A stretch of 64,000 nucleotides of DNA from positions 81,969,652 to 82,033,651 of the forward strand of contig CM065299.1 of the NCBI GenBank assembly GCA_032871835.1. Reading direction: 5' to 3'. Shown one piece after another: positions 10,831 to 22,117 of this stretch. The stretch's first letter is position 1. Each line of letters opens with the position of its first letter. Below the pieces are notes generated by a model that had not been told where the DNA came from, searched no databases, and saw nothing but the letters and a program-made list of their open reading frames with translations. A program made the position numbers and the translations under genes. Source of the DNA: Dipteronia dyeriana (Eukaryota > Streptophyta > Magnoliopsida > Sapindales > Sapindaceae).

Positions 10831-11500
10831 ATACTTACACGTTTCTTCCTATTTATCGTGCGAAGATTCTGTTGACCAGCCTTTGATATGTTGCCCCTGC
10901 ATTTTTAATCTGAAGGGCATCACTATGTAGCAGTACAAGCCCTGGTCGGTTGTGAACGCTATTTTTTCTTAATCAGCCTTGTTCATCTGGATTTGGTTAT
11001 ATCCTGAGTAGGCGTCCATGAAACTGAGCAATTCATGGCCTGATGTAGCATCCACCAGTTGGTCTATCCTTGGGAGTGGGAAACTGTCTCTTGGGCATGC
11101 TTTATTCAAATCTGTGAAATCTACGCACATTCTCCATTGTTCATTTTTCTTTTGGGCGAGGACTACATTAGCTACCCATTGAGGATAATTGATCTCTCTA
11201 ATCGACCCTACAACGAGTAGCTTTTCCACTTCCTGCTTGATTGCCTGACTTCTCTCGAAATTGAATGACCTTCTCTTTTGTATTACTGGTTTTGCATTCG
11301 GGTGTACCACGAGATGATGAGATTAATCGGGTGTCTATCCCGACCATGTCTTCATGACTCCAGGTGAACACATCCTTGTATTCTTTAAGCAGATCAATGA
11401 GGCTTTGTTTGACTTTTCCTTTCAGATTGGCCCCGATCTTGATCTTCTTATCTGGTTCATCTTCTTTCAAGATAATTTCTTCGACGGTCCCTTGGATCAA
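10831..11500 (-). pseudogene. Reverse transcriptase of minus-strand Tat element
   Basis: Pieces 11500-11198 and 11310-10969 (minus) overlap in two frames. They give the linker to RT and the fingers/palm (RMCVDFTDLNKACPRDSFPL, then DAYSGYNQIQMNKAD). A stop follows at 10969. The catalytic motif YIDDM is legible near 10825-10811 but is preceded two codons earlier by a TAA. The catalytic Asp pair itself is kept; the frame is broken at least twice. Confidence 0.85.
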
Positions 11501-11599
11501 ATTCCAAAGATAGTGATTCTTTGTTCTGGCTCGGCTGCGTTATAGTGCATACATGTTCACTGTTATTTTTATCTTTGTATACTGATATGTTAGCTCTTC

Positions 11600-11960
11600 G
11601 GGCCATCTCTTGGGATCCCTTGACTACATCGAACCCCTATTCATCGGGAACTTGATCATCAATGCATAAATGGCTGTTACGACCTTAGTTTTATTTAAGA
11701 ATGGCCGACCCAACATCGTATTATACGGCCAATTGTCTAAGTCTATCACCACGAAGTCGAGCAATACAGTTCTCTGACAAGGTGCCATTCCAATCTTTAC
11801 GGGTTGCTTTACCGTCATGAGTGACTTGACCTCAATTCCTCTGGCTGTAGATCCTTTCGGTCCAACCTGAGTTGATCGTAGACGGCTACATTGAGATTGT
11901 CTGTCGAACTTCCATTATCTATCAAGATTCTCCTGACTTTCCGGTGACAAATCCGGGCAC
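11600..11960 (-). pseudogene. Aspartic protease of minus-strand Tat element
   Basis: The minus strand reads RRILIDNGSSTDNLNVAVYD near 11950-11880 (active site DNG in place of DTG, as in the other Tat copy of this window). It continues through 11818-11624 with GMAPCQRTVLLDFVVIDL and MLGRPFLNK, the 'LGR-x-F/W-L' block. Both halves are in pieces because of a frame change near 11820. Confidence 0.8.
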
Positions 11961-12439
11961 TTATGACCAGGGCGTCAGTTGTCCGAACATCGACCCCATA
12001 TGAGGCTGCTTCTGTGAATATTATTGGGTCTCATCCTTCCTTTACCCTTTTCGGGTCTATCTCGACCGAGTCCACATCAAAGTTATGTCTTGCCTCTACT
12101 GTTTCTCTGATTTCATGCGTTCGCTCTCGGTTACTTCTCCCAGTGGATGGTCCTCCAAAGATTGTTTGTATTACTTCATTGGCCTCTGTGCTGGCCTTTG
12201 ATTTCGACCAGAGCTGTGATTGGCCCTGATCTCTTTCTTTGTTTCCGACTACTCATCCCTTTTCAAGATTACATCCTGAAGATGTCCCTCCCGAATGAGG
12301 GTTTCTATGTAATCTCTGAGCTGGTAACATTTGAAAGTCTTATGACCGGTTTCCTTGTGGAATCTACAGTATTTGGTTGTATCTCGTTGAGCAAACTAAG
12401 ACTGTCGGTGTGGCTATTTTACTAGATTTTTCTCTTCCA

Positions 12440-13900
12440 GTATGATCAGAATTTCCTCCTGCTTTTTTCTAAGTGGGGTGTGGTTGGCGTGTCTACCTCG
12501 GAATTTCTTTGTGGTCTGTTCGGCATTACGCCAGTTTTATTTGTCCTTGCTTTTTCCTTTGTTGTTTCCTTTCTGTTTTCCCTTTTGGTTCTGCACCTTG
12601 GACTCAGTGTCATTTTTGGGTTTTCCTCCATGCATATAGGATCCTCCCGTGGCTAATTCTTCTTCTTCGGCTAGTGCATATCCTTCCGCCATGTCCATCA
12701 TATATGAATATCTGGTTAGAAGGGCTCTTCTTAAGTCGAAAGATAGTCGTCCATTCTGTAGATTGTTGATGAATGCAACAATTATCACTTCGTCGTTTGC
12801 ACTGTCGATTTTTGATATCGTTTGGCCGAACCTCCCTAGGTATTTCTTCAACGACTCATCTTTTCCTTGTTTTATCTGAGAAAGGTAAGCCACTGATTTT
12901 TTCCTATGAACGTTGCTCAGAAATTGCCTTGAGAAACTCCTGCTTAGTTCACTGAAGCTTCTGATGCTTGCTGGGGGCAATCTCCCGAACCATCTTGAGC
13001 CCGTGTCTCCTAGAGTTTGTGGAAATTTGAGGCATAGTAAGGGATCGTTGTGGGCATACTGATAACACTTTTATAGCGTCTGACGTGTTCTTTAGGGTGT
13101 ATCCTTCTTGAACTGCTCCACGTGAGGCATCCTGAACCTTTCTGGAAATAAAGTTCTCAAGATTTTCCTAGTGAACGGACTGTCAGAATCTTCGTCAGAT
13201 AAATCGTTGTACCCAGAACGTCTGACCAGTGCGTCCATTTGAAGCCTATTGTTTTCAACTTCTTGAGTTAGGCTCTGAATTACGACATCTCTGTCTCCCA
13301 CCGGACTTCCATGATGGTTAAACCGTCAGATGATTGTCATTCCTCTCTCTGGCTCTTCACTTTGATGCCGAATTTCACGGGTTGATTCTTGCAAGCGTAT
13401 GGTTTCGTGATGACGCTTGCGATGGTGCCGATCGCTATCTTCTAATGACGACCGATCCATGTGCTGGTCATGCTTGCGATGTCTTGCACGGGCTGTCTGA
13501 TCATGGTTCTGCTTTTGGCCTGGTCGTTCCTCCTCGGGTGTTTCACGTCCAGCCTGATTAATTGGAGCAGAGTTCCTTCCGGCTTTTGGTACATTTAGTT
13601 ATGGCCCCACTATAACCGAACGAAGCCTTGCAAGTGGGAGGTTAGGGGTTGCGCTTTTTCTGTAACCAATAGATCAACTCCTTTCTTTGCTGCGTCTGCC
13701 ACCAACTGTTACAGCGCCTCGCGGAAGCGTCGTGTTAGGTCTTCCCTGGTCGGAGGGATTTGTTGAATCCCTGCCAGGGATGTTAGTTGGTTGGTTGGTT
13801 GGTTGCGGCGAGATCTCGTGAACTACTACCAATATGGACATTGTCTGGAGATTTTTGGACATCTCCAAGACTGTTTCTGCTTCTCGCCATTACTTTTAAT
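12440..13900 (-). pseudogene. Gag of minus-strand Tat element
   Basis: Pieces at 13868-13674, 13301-13092 and 12980-12537 (minus) match the gag of the plus-strand copy at 29595-31170. The central piece reads MPHVEQFKKD. The third is a Retrotrans_gag domain (SFSELSRSFSRQFLSNV, then KQGKDESLKKYLGRF) ending in a basic Lys/Gly/Asn-rich tail. The zinc-knuckle-like region further down is too degraded to claim. At least two frame breaks separate the pieces. Confidence 0.82.
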
Positions 13901-13937
13901 TAAATCGGAGGTTCGACCCCCTCATTCTAGCGGCAAT
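13900..13937 (-). other. Primer-binding site of minus-strand Tat element
   Basis: The minus strand just inside the 5' LTR reads TTGCCGCTAGAATGAGGGGG and on through a GGTCGAACC block. The same position in the plus copy (29550 on) reads TGGCGCTAGAAGGAGG. It resembles the complement of a tRNA 3' end including the T-arm. The exact tRNA was not identified. Confidence 0.55.
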
Positions 13938-14816
13938 TGTTGACGTTGATTTCTAGATGTATGGATAAAGTCAACAAGGATCGGATTTTAGCTGCGATTT
14001 CAAAGAGAGAGAGAAGGAGAAAGTAATCGGACGTAAGTTTTACGTGGTAAAACTCCGATGATAGGAGAAACGTCCACGGGTGGCTGAATAATCAACCAAG
14101 CCAAAATCCACTATTGAAAAGATTTACATCTCTCTATCTCTCTTTTTCTCTCTGTATTTTTCTATATTCTCTGTGTATTTTGTGATGAGATTATGGGTCT
14201 ACTTATATGTTCATAGAACCAAATCCTCTTTGTACAAGTAATGAAATATCTTTGTATTTAATTAGGATTGGTTACTTGTTTGAAGTAGTCTGTCTTCTTT
14301 CCTATTTCGGAGACTTGTATTGAGATCGAATGCGATTCTTGTGATGTAATCCAGTTAGGACTTATTTCCTTATAAAAGCGTAGTCTTTTTGAAGAAATAA
14401 AATTGTTGTCTGATTTAGAACTCTTTCTGTTTGCTATTCTATTCTTCTTGGAATTCCTTTTTGATGGATATCTTTGCGTATTTTAACGACTCGACTCGTG
14501 TGAGTTACGTGCTGGGCTTTTTATTCGGTTTTCTTCATGTTTGTCCCGAGTAGAGCACGATATTAGCTGGTCCCGAATGACGTCATCTGATCCCGAGTAG
14601 AAAATGTCATCAACTAGCCCCGAGCATCTTTAACCGACCCCGAGTAGTATATGACGTTAGTTGACCCCGAGTAGGTTTTGTTCAATACTTGTTTACTCGG
14701 GCTTCTCTTTTTTGGTGATGTCGTGTAGGATATTTTCTGAATGCATATTCGGATGTCCATCTGACAATTTTATCCTCGTCAATACCTTGTACGTCTGATA
14801 AAATTTTCATACGACA
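13938..14816 (-). repeat. 5' LTR of the minus-strand Tat element
   Basis: 879 bp, paired with 3465-4345. It contains a perfect TGACGTCA palindrome (near 14578-14586), a bZIP-type site that is mutated in the other LTR, and the CCCGAGTAG-type motif array (14540-14690). The TATA-like box in minus reading is at 14200-14208. Transcription would run leftward into gag. Confidence 0.88.
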
Positions 14817-15224
14817 AGGATATTAGTAGTATAATTCATTGTAGCATTGTTTAATTCAATCTAGGGCATTTATAGACCTTACAATGCAGCTGAATTACAA
14901 AACAACCTGATTTGAATCCAAATTACAATCATACAGAATTTAAAGAAATGTGGTACCAAGCCATGCACACATTGTGTACGTTTGAACGAAATTGATGGCA
15001 CCGTTATTTGCAACCAAAACAACCCTATAACTACTTTTGACTAATTCTTCTAAACAAGTCACCAACTTGCATGGACAGGGACGCATGCACCCAATTGATG
15101 GCCTTAAACGTATCAGTCTGTTTGACTTTTTCTTTTACAGAGGATAGATGGTAAACGGATGCCCATCTATATTTTACTTATTTGTTTGGGATGCTAGTTT
15201 CATTTTGGATGATGTCATGGTATT
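14817..15224. other. Unclassified flank
   Basis: AT-rich sequence between the 5' LTR of the Tat element and the target duplication of the next hAT relic. No domain, RNA gene or repeat end was recognised. Confidence 0.3.
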
Positions 15225-15232
15225 GTGTGAAG

Positions 15233-16372
15233 CTAAGCCGTTTTTAGATTTTTTGGGGTCCGAACGATTTTTTGATATTAACAGAAATCGGGATCCTATA
15301 TAATTAAATAATAATAATAATAATTGTTCATTTACCAAATACATTGTATTCCATATAAATTAAAACAAAAAAGATTTATCGTATCTAAAAACATAAAAAC
15401 AAAAAAACAAAACATTGTTTACATTTCTATTCTTCTTGCTTTCTGAAGTGCAAATTTACTAATTATACTACTACTATCAAGATTTTTTTCTTGATAGATA
15501 ACATAGTCAATCCACTCAACTTATCTTGTGACATTGTTGATATAAGATAATTTTTAATCAACTTCAACTTCAAAAAGCTGCACTCCGTAGTAGCAATTGT
15601 AATTGGAATAATAAAGGTTAAAATAGACTTTGGAACAATATTCTTCAGCTTACTAAAGAGACCTGAGACTCTATGCAAAAAGATTAAAAGAATCAAAGTA
15701 AGAAGATTCAAAATAGCACTCGTAAGACTGTAGTCTATATGACTATATTACATGATGAATTATTTCAAAACAAAACATGGTAGTATTTAGAAGAACTAGG
15801 GAAAAAAATTAAACCCAAATTAATTTAAACCTATTCAGCCATTACATAGAATACAACACATAAACTGTTCTACTATTGTAAATAAAATAAATAATTAAAA
15901 GATGAATCAAAATCAACATGTAGAAATTAATTGAAAACAAAAACCATACCTTTAAATCTTCAATTATTTAATATTGACAAAGAACAACACACTAACACAA
16001 AGAAGGAAGTGCGTAAGTCAGAATCAAAACGAAGCAAACCAAATATATATATATATGAAAGACCAAAAAATAGAAAGAGTAAGTAAAGTGAGTAAAGAAT
16101 TTTTTTTTGTTTTAAATAAATTAGTGGTGTTTAGAAATCAGAATCAGTGAATCACAAGGACTAAGTTTATTGGACATTTGGATTGTGAGCCTGATTTTTT
16201 GTTTTTAATTGAATTGATTCATTACCATATTGGGTCTAACAAAGTCTTTATTTTGGGCCCCTTTTATATCTAAATATACTGGGTTGTATGACCCCAAAGA
16301 AAAATAAGAAAATTGAATCAGTTGAGGGCCCTAACAAAATGCTAGGTTTGCTGGGTCCATGGGCCGGCCCTG
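15233..16372 (-). mobile_element. hAT transposon relic with 8-bp TSD (zf-MYM/TTF-type)
   Basis: The element is flanked by a perfect 8-bp duplication GTGTGAAG (15225-15232 and 16373-16380), the hAT TSD length. The right end, read inward on the minus strand, is CAGGGCCGGCCC, a common plant hAT terminus. The left end, CTAAGCCG, matches it imperfectly. Inside, the minus strand encodes the C-terminal dimerisation segment of a hAT transposase (15463-15711). At 1,140 bp it is an internally deleted derivative. The middle is AT-rich and noncoding. Confidence 0.78.
15463..15711 (-). pseudogene. hAT transposase C-terminal dimerisation fragment
   Basis: 82 codons with IPITIATTECSFLKLKLIKN and YLISTMSQDKLSGLTMLSI, the conserved hAT C-terminal block (a 'ser/ala-E-R/C-S-F-S-x-L-K-L-I-K' core). 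The wording fits the zf-MYM/TTF-type hAT transposases, as in ZMYM1-like plant proteins. The catalytic core and zinc fingers are absent, so it is only a fragment. Confidence 0.75.
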
Positions 16373-16580
16373 GTGTGAAGAGGCGGGTTCTTGTGAGTGT
16401 CATGTGATTTCTCGTCAACGAAATGCTTTGGCCAAAAACCTTACCACTTTGTCCTACAATGTTGTACGAAAGTCCATCTAGACAGAGGCAAACCCATATT
16501 GAGAACAGGTGGGACCGTGCCCCACCTTATTTTTGTCTTAAAAAAATTGAGGTATATATATTAAAACACTCACTACAAGG

Positions 16581-17041
16581 TAGACATGACCACGGTTCGG
16601 TTCAAACCGTAACCGTGTGAAATGAACCGTAACCATAATTTGAATCGTGGAATCGGTTTCGAAACCGGTTCTGTAACCGTAGGGTTGAAGGTTCAGTTCC
16701 GGTTCTCCTCTGAAAAAAACCACCTTGGAACCGACGGTTTGGTTCCGGTTCTGGAACCGCTGGTTCTAGAAAAAAAAAAATTTTAATTTTTTTAATTTTT
16801 ATATTTTTCTTAAGTAAAATTGTAAAAAAAAAAGTGAACCGAACCGTCGGAACTAGAACCGCCGGTCCATGGTTTCGGTTCCGGTTCTAACTCAATTCGG
16901 AACCAGAACCAGAACCAGAACCAGAACCTGCAGTTCGGAACCGAAACTGGAACCGGAACCGGAACCTGCGGTTCGGAACTGGAACCTGCTGTTCGAAACT
17001 GGAACCAGAACCGGAACCGAACCTAACCGTGGCCATGATTA
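16581..17041. mobile_element. Non-autonomous hAT MITE (461 bp) with GGTTCC-type subterminal repeats
   Basis: The left end TAGACATGACCACGG pairs with the right end read inward, TAATCATGGCCACGG. The flanks are CTACAAGG (16573-16580) and CTGCAAGG (17042-17049), an 8-bp TSD with one mismatch. The body is almost entirely short GGTTC/CGGTTC/GAACC motifs, pointing one way in the left half and the other way in the right half. The ends match those of the 17.7-kb hAT at 19321-37023, so it is probably a deletion derivative of that family. Confidence 0.78.
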
Positions 17042-17049
17042 CTGCAAGG

Positions 17050-19312
17050 GCTTCCTAAATATCAGTTAAATTTTAGCTAAAATATCTTCAAATCTATTTT
17101 AACCGACAACTTTTAAGTGAGTCGTTAGTCTTTACAACCATCCTCCATATTTTGGCTAAATATTAATATTTTAATATTAATTTTATGAATGTAAAATGTA
17201 AGAAAATACTAATGCTAGTTAATCCAAAAATCAACACAAATAATGTGGCATGTGATTTTTTCTTACCATATCATTCACCATATTAGTCCATGATTTATAT
17301 GGTGATGACAACTTATTTACCATATCATTCAGGTTGAATTTTAGATTAATTTTTTGGATTGTGTTATCTATCAAATCAGGTAACCTCCCTAGATAAGCAT
17401 TTTCCCTACTTCAAGGAACTATAATCATGTAGGTCCCGGTCATAGCGAGACTCGATCCCCAATGGAATCCGATCCTGATAGCATTAGATCGCCAGGAGAG
17501 CCTAGTCTAAACCAGAACCCGACCCCCAGAAGCATGAGGTCCGCACGATAGGATCCAATCCTAGCAGTGTGTGACTCCCCTATCAGGGAATAACCACTGA
17601 CGGTATATGGAGTGATGTAGATATCCTCTAACCATGCGATAGCCACAGATGCCCTAATCAAGCTCCTAAGTCCATAAAGGACCTTTCAGAATTCCAAATG
17701 CACCATCAAAGCACCAGGACAAAGCTAGGGCTGATGCAAGCTCTAGGGAAACACCACTTAGAAAAAGGGGAATCAGAGTAGCTGGCAACAGGTGGGTTGA
17801 GCCTTTATTGCAAGGGCTGTAGACATGTAAAAGGAAAGATACAGAATCAAAGGACGAGATCTCCTCGTAGCGCACCCCTAACCAACGATTGGATCCCTCT
17901 CAAGCTAAACCCTAGCCGATGTCAACTATCTCATAAACAAAGGAAGAAGATGTGATTTTCCAACAAATAGATGTAGAAAGTCCTCATGCGAAGAAGGGAA
18001 AATTTGGAGAAGAGCATTTGACAGATGCAACGCGACAGGTGCTAACGTTGTCCCCTAGCGAGTGAAACAGTGAAAACGTTATGTCACACTAGCTAAGAGT
18101 GCATCTGGCTAATTGAAGAAATGTGAATTGCTATCAAAGCGTCACATTAATGCCACTAAAGCATCTAAAACATTGTAGGGTATAAATGGAGTCATCACAA
18201 CCTTCCAGAGTGTGTGCCACCCACGTGCTTAACTCAAATGAAAAGTGAGGATCAAACGAGGCATTTCCCACTTAAAGGAATAGCCCTCACCTACCGGCAT
18301 TATATCACCTTATAAATACTCCAACTTAACATGAATGAGGGATCCCCAGCTTCTAGAGAGGATTTCTAGAGAAAAAAAAGGGCATAGTGTTAAAGTGAAT
18401 CCTACTTGGCTACTGATCTCCTACACACCACCCTTCATTTGGTCATGCTACTTGGCTACTGGTCTCTTACACATTCCCTTTGTTAGTCACTACGAAGATA
18501 ACATTGGTTTGAGAATTGTAAGTTTAGCAGAGTTGTGAACAATGTACCTTAACATTTGCAATTACTGAGAATTTATAAAATTTGAGTGCAACCTTTTACC
18601 CACTCAGGATTGGTCTCGGTTCTCTCGATGCCGATCCCAATTAATTAATCATTTTCTCTGGTACCCCATTCTCAAGTATCCCCTCCTGGTCTGGTGCCCC
18701 TAACGGGTCAGGAACAGTGCCTCTATCGTAGAAGCACCGCATCTACCCCCTATATGATCCCAACTAACCGTGGAGCACTTGTACTTCATGTTCAATTGTT
18801 ATCTCAAAATTTAGACCATATTTTCTATATAACATCTTGTGTAGTATTACTCATAAATATTATATTCCAAGTTTTCATAGAAGTTTTCAATGGCATACCT
18901 TCAGTAGTTTCATATATGTAAAACTAATATTATTTACAACTGTACTAATCTTATACACGTGAAACTAATATCGTTTAAATACTTTACACAAAAATGAAAG
19001 GGTGGTTGGAGTCAAATATTGTAATAACTACAAGTTTATCTTGCTACAGGTTGTAAACAAATGACCGTTGGAATCAATTGAGATAACTACAAGTTTTTCT
19101 TCTTTAAAATAAAAATTGTTTCAAATTTAATATTAAAATAATAGGAGAGAGTTTGGCTACGATAGTTGGCTCTCCACATTAGTTGGCTCTCCACATTTAA
19201 CTAGTGTCATTCAAATTCTCTAAAAAATCTAACAATATAGGGAGTGGTTGGAATAATAATGATAAAGGGAAAAAAATGTGATATCACTAACGATTTTGGC
19301 TAAGGAAAATGT
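17050..19312. other. Noncoding region, no gene recognised
   Basis: 17050-17400 is AT-rich with a weak inverted repeat of AATCCAAAAA type (17220-17370). 17420-18960 is less AT-rich, has a TATA-like TTATAAATACT near 18311 and could be a retrotransposon LTR or leader remnant, but no end, primer site or coding domain was found. 18990-19312 contains short duplicated phrases such as TAACTACAAGTTT and AGTTGGCTCTCCACAT. The hAT element next door inserted into this sequence. Confidence 0.3.
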
Positions 19313-19608
19313 ATAACTAGTAGACATGACCACGGTTCGGTTCGTACCGTGGAACCGAACTGTAACCGTGTGAAATGAATCGTAATCCTAACTGAAACAG
19401 TGGAACTGGTTCCAGAATCGTGGGGATGAAGGTTCGGTTCCAGTTCGTCTCCAAAAAAAACCGGTTAGAAACCGGAGGTTCGGTTCTAGTTCTGGAACCG
19501 TTGGTTCCAAGCCAATTTTTTTTTTTTTTAAACAGACCTGTTGGAGCCCAACGTTCCGATGATGTCAGCGGGACGTTGGGCCCAACAATTTTTTTCCCTT
19601 TAATTTCC

Positions 19609-19616
19609 TATAAATA
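19609..19616 (+). promoter_or_regulatory. TATA box of hAT transposase gene
   Basis: TATAAATA lies about 270 bp before the presumed transposase ATG (19879), followed by a pyrimidine-rich (CTCT) leader. An equivalent leader without the TATA box is present before the other copy at 61350. Position and context suggest the core promoter; no other support is available. Confidence 0.5.
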
Positions 19617-19878
19617 CACTCACCCCACACAATTCATTTCTTTTCACACCATTTCTCTCTCAACTCTCTCTCAATTCTCCTAATTCTCTTCAATTATCTC
19701 TCAATTAGTCAATTGTTTATTTGTTTATATTTATTGTGTTGCAATTATTATTTTTTAAAATCATTTAAAAATCCTTGTCAACAATGTTTTAAAATATATT
19801 TCCAATAAAATTTTTAAATTTATTTTCATCCATTTATTTTAATTTTTTTGAAGAGTTTTTTTATAAATTAATTTTTTA

Positions 19879-20150
19879 ATGGCAAGTGGAAGTGGAAGTT
19901 GAGTAAGAGACATTCCACGAGGACATTCCATTTCCAGGACCGGTAAGGGTCGTATGTCGGAGCTGTATCCGGTCCAGCCGGATAATATCGGTTTTGACGA
20001 CACCGCTTACCATGAGTTCCTACAACGGCAAGCCTATCTTGAATGCCTAGACTATCTAGCCAATCCAAATCCCCCTTTAATAATTTCTAAACCAAATGCT
20101 AGGCAGTCTAGTGTTGGCACCCCGTTCACCGGTCACGCAACGGAAGTAGG
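19879..20150 (+). pseudogene. hAT transposase N-terminal fragment
   Basis: ATG 19879 opens MASGSGS followed by a TGA at codon 8. The frame then reads on through SELYPVQPDNIGFDDTAYHE and PPLIISKPNAR to about 20145, where foreign sequence begins. The same wording (MASGS..., LIISEP) occurs in the copy at 61656. This low-complexity leader precedes the BED finger, which resumes at 27653. Confidence 0.65.
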
Positions 20151-20179
20151 TTTTAATTTTTTTTATACAGATCATAATC

Positions 20180-20193
20180 GCTATCTGAGACTA
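20180..20193 (-). other. Possible degenerate tRNA-iMet primer site
   Basis: On the minus strand the sequence right after the LTR end reads TAGTCTCAGATAGC, similar to the copia primer site complementary to initiator tRNA-Met, with mismatches and a small insertion. It supports reading 20195-22109 as a minus-strand 5' LTR. It is weak on its own. Confidence 0.35.
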
Positions 20194-20194
20194 G

Positions 20195-22109
20195 TGAATT
20201 TTGGATCGTAATTATTTTTCGAAACTAATACATACAATATGTAAACATAGGAAATTGAAATCAATATAAAGAGAAGAAAAACATACCAACATTTGGAGGC
20301 TCATTCACTTTATAATATTCTCATGTTTGAACCATTCGATCTTCCTCGCTATCTCTCGAAACTGGTAACTACGTGTGAGCGCGTCACGATCTCAGAAACT
20401 TAAATGGAGGATGTAGAGAGGATTGAAGAAACTCTTTCTTCTTGATCACTATACAACACTTGCTTTGATCTTTTCACAAACAAATACTTATTTGAACATT
20501 GTGCAGCTATGCGTCTCACGCACACTTTTGATAAAAGACCAAGCATTTGAATTTTAATAAAAATATGCATATCCTTCGCTTTGATCATGATTTAGTATAT
20601 ATATATTTCTTTTTGCTTTGCGCTTTGATATTTTCATCAAAAAGTCAACAATTTTTTTTTAAACAAAATCACGCCTACATACTTTTATCACAAATATTTA
20701 TACGTGTACTTGTTTATATCATATACAAACATTTATTTATTTATATACGTCAATTTACATTAAATACAATCTCTTATATTATAATTGATATATATCTTTT
20801 AATTATCCTTTTCAAATATATCTAATATATTAAAAGTAATAATAAGTATTTTAAATTTAAACTTAAATTCAAATACTTAGATAAATGATTTAGTAAAATA
20901 AAATAATCCTATTATTTTATCTTCACCTAAATCCATATATCAACTAACACCCTCCAATTAATAGTTAATTAATAATTCATAATTATCAATATAATTAAAT
21001 AATCTAGTTATTCTCATTATTCAATTAATTCCCTAATATATACGTGTCACTTTCGTAACACAATTAATTGAACAATCCAATTAATTAACCGTGACCCTTA
21101 TTACCTAAATCGATCGGGGCTAGTAAGGGGACCTAATGGACTCACAATATTTTGAGCTCCAATAATCCTCGGAATCAATAATTAAACTCTTTAATTAATA
21201 TTCTTTGATTATTAACTCCGGTATTATTCCACTAAAAACCCGAAGCTGTACTCTATCAACTGTAAACGCTTTTACACAGACCGATACAACTCGGTGTCCA
21301 TCGATATAGCTATTACACATGGTGTGATCCTTCACAATAGTTCATAATTAAAGTTGGGTCATAATGTTCGTTATACACCTCTAATTACATTTATCCTTTA
21401 AGTACCGTTGATTCTCTAATGGACAATAAATCATATTTCCTTACGGAATATGGAAAGCGCTCATATTGTCCAAGCCCTGAATCAACCCTTAAGGGAACTA
21501 CCATCTACTTCTCACAAGAAGAAGTTGATTCCACTATTGTGTACAAACCTTCCCAGCCACAAGCCAAACCGCAATCCCAACATACGGAGCATATTGATCG
21601 GGAACTTCATTCGACCTCACCTATGGTATATCAAAGACCACGATCTAACCTGAAGGAGTCGATAAGACACTTAGGATTAAGATCACCCACATATAACCAT
21701 CATTAGTTGATATATATGAATCTCATCGGTAAATGGATCTTGGTGAGAGATTTATATAGATCATGGTTCAGTCCTATATGATCACATCATATAAGGTGCC
21801 TCCATTCCCATATCTCATATGAATGATTCAGGATAGAATCACCGTACATTACGGAATAGACCGCAGCTATAGATAAACCATAAATAAAGTACCCAGCTTT
21901 ATTTGCTATATATGAACTCTTTAGATTGCACGTCTCTTACTGCATCCATCCGTATATAACACTCATATATATAGTTCGAGATTACATCTAGCAATCTTGG
22001 ATGTTAAATATATGCACAAGTTTATAAAATAAATAACACAACAAGAATGAAGAGAACTTTTCCTTTTATTTATTTCATAAATCCATTTACAAATTACATC
22101 TTTAGGGCA
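20195..22109 (-). repeat. Probable LTR of a Ty1/copia-like element, minus strand
   Basis: On the minus strand this 1.9-kb noncoding block begins TGCCCTAAAGATG and ends ...CCAAAATTCA, giving TG...CA ends, with a possible primer site just beyond. No coding domain was found in it. Only about 45 bp of internal sequence remain before hAT DNA resumes, so the element is an LTR with a sliver of leader. The copia assignment rests on the primer-like site and LTR style. Confidence 0.45.
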
Positions 22110-22117
22110 TAAATATT

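Larger units (their letters stand above)
3465..14816 (-). mobile_element. Tat/Retand-type Ty3/gypsy LTR retrotransposon, 11.4 kb, degenerate
   Basis: Two LTRs in the same orientation bracket the element: 13938-14816 is the 5' LTR and 3465-4345 the 3' LTR. Both run TGTCGTATG... to ...GACGT(T/C)GACA-like ends in minus-strand reading. Internal order on the minus strand is primer site, gag, protease, RT, RNase H, a second (archaeal-type) RNase H, integrase, then a 4-kb region with a gene on the opposite strand, a polypurine tract and the 3' LTR. A second RNase H and an antisense gene between pol and the 3' LTR are known marks of the Tat lineage (Retand, Grande, RIRE2). All reading frames are interrupted, and the LTRs differ at scattered sites, mostly transitions. 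Confidence 0.88.

Noticed and set aside
12147..12769. Several plus-strand ORFs of 60-100 codons
   Set aside because: They are antisense shadows of the gag and protease of the minus-strand Tat element.
15301..15335. Short (TAA)n tract as a possible gene or SINE end
   Set aside because: A simple repeat inside the hAT relic; no polymerase III boxes or tail structure were found.
16869..17069. Plus-strand ORF rich in Thr-Arg and Pro-Glu repeats
   Set aside because: It arises from the GGAACC-type subterminal repeats of the hAT MITE and has no protein-like composition.
17420..18960. A possible LTR with a TATA box near 18311
   Set aside because: No matching partner, TG/CA ends, TSD or primer site could be found, so it is left as unclassified sequence.
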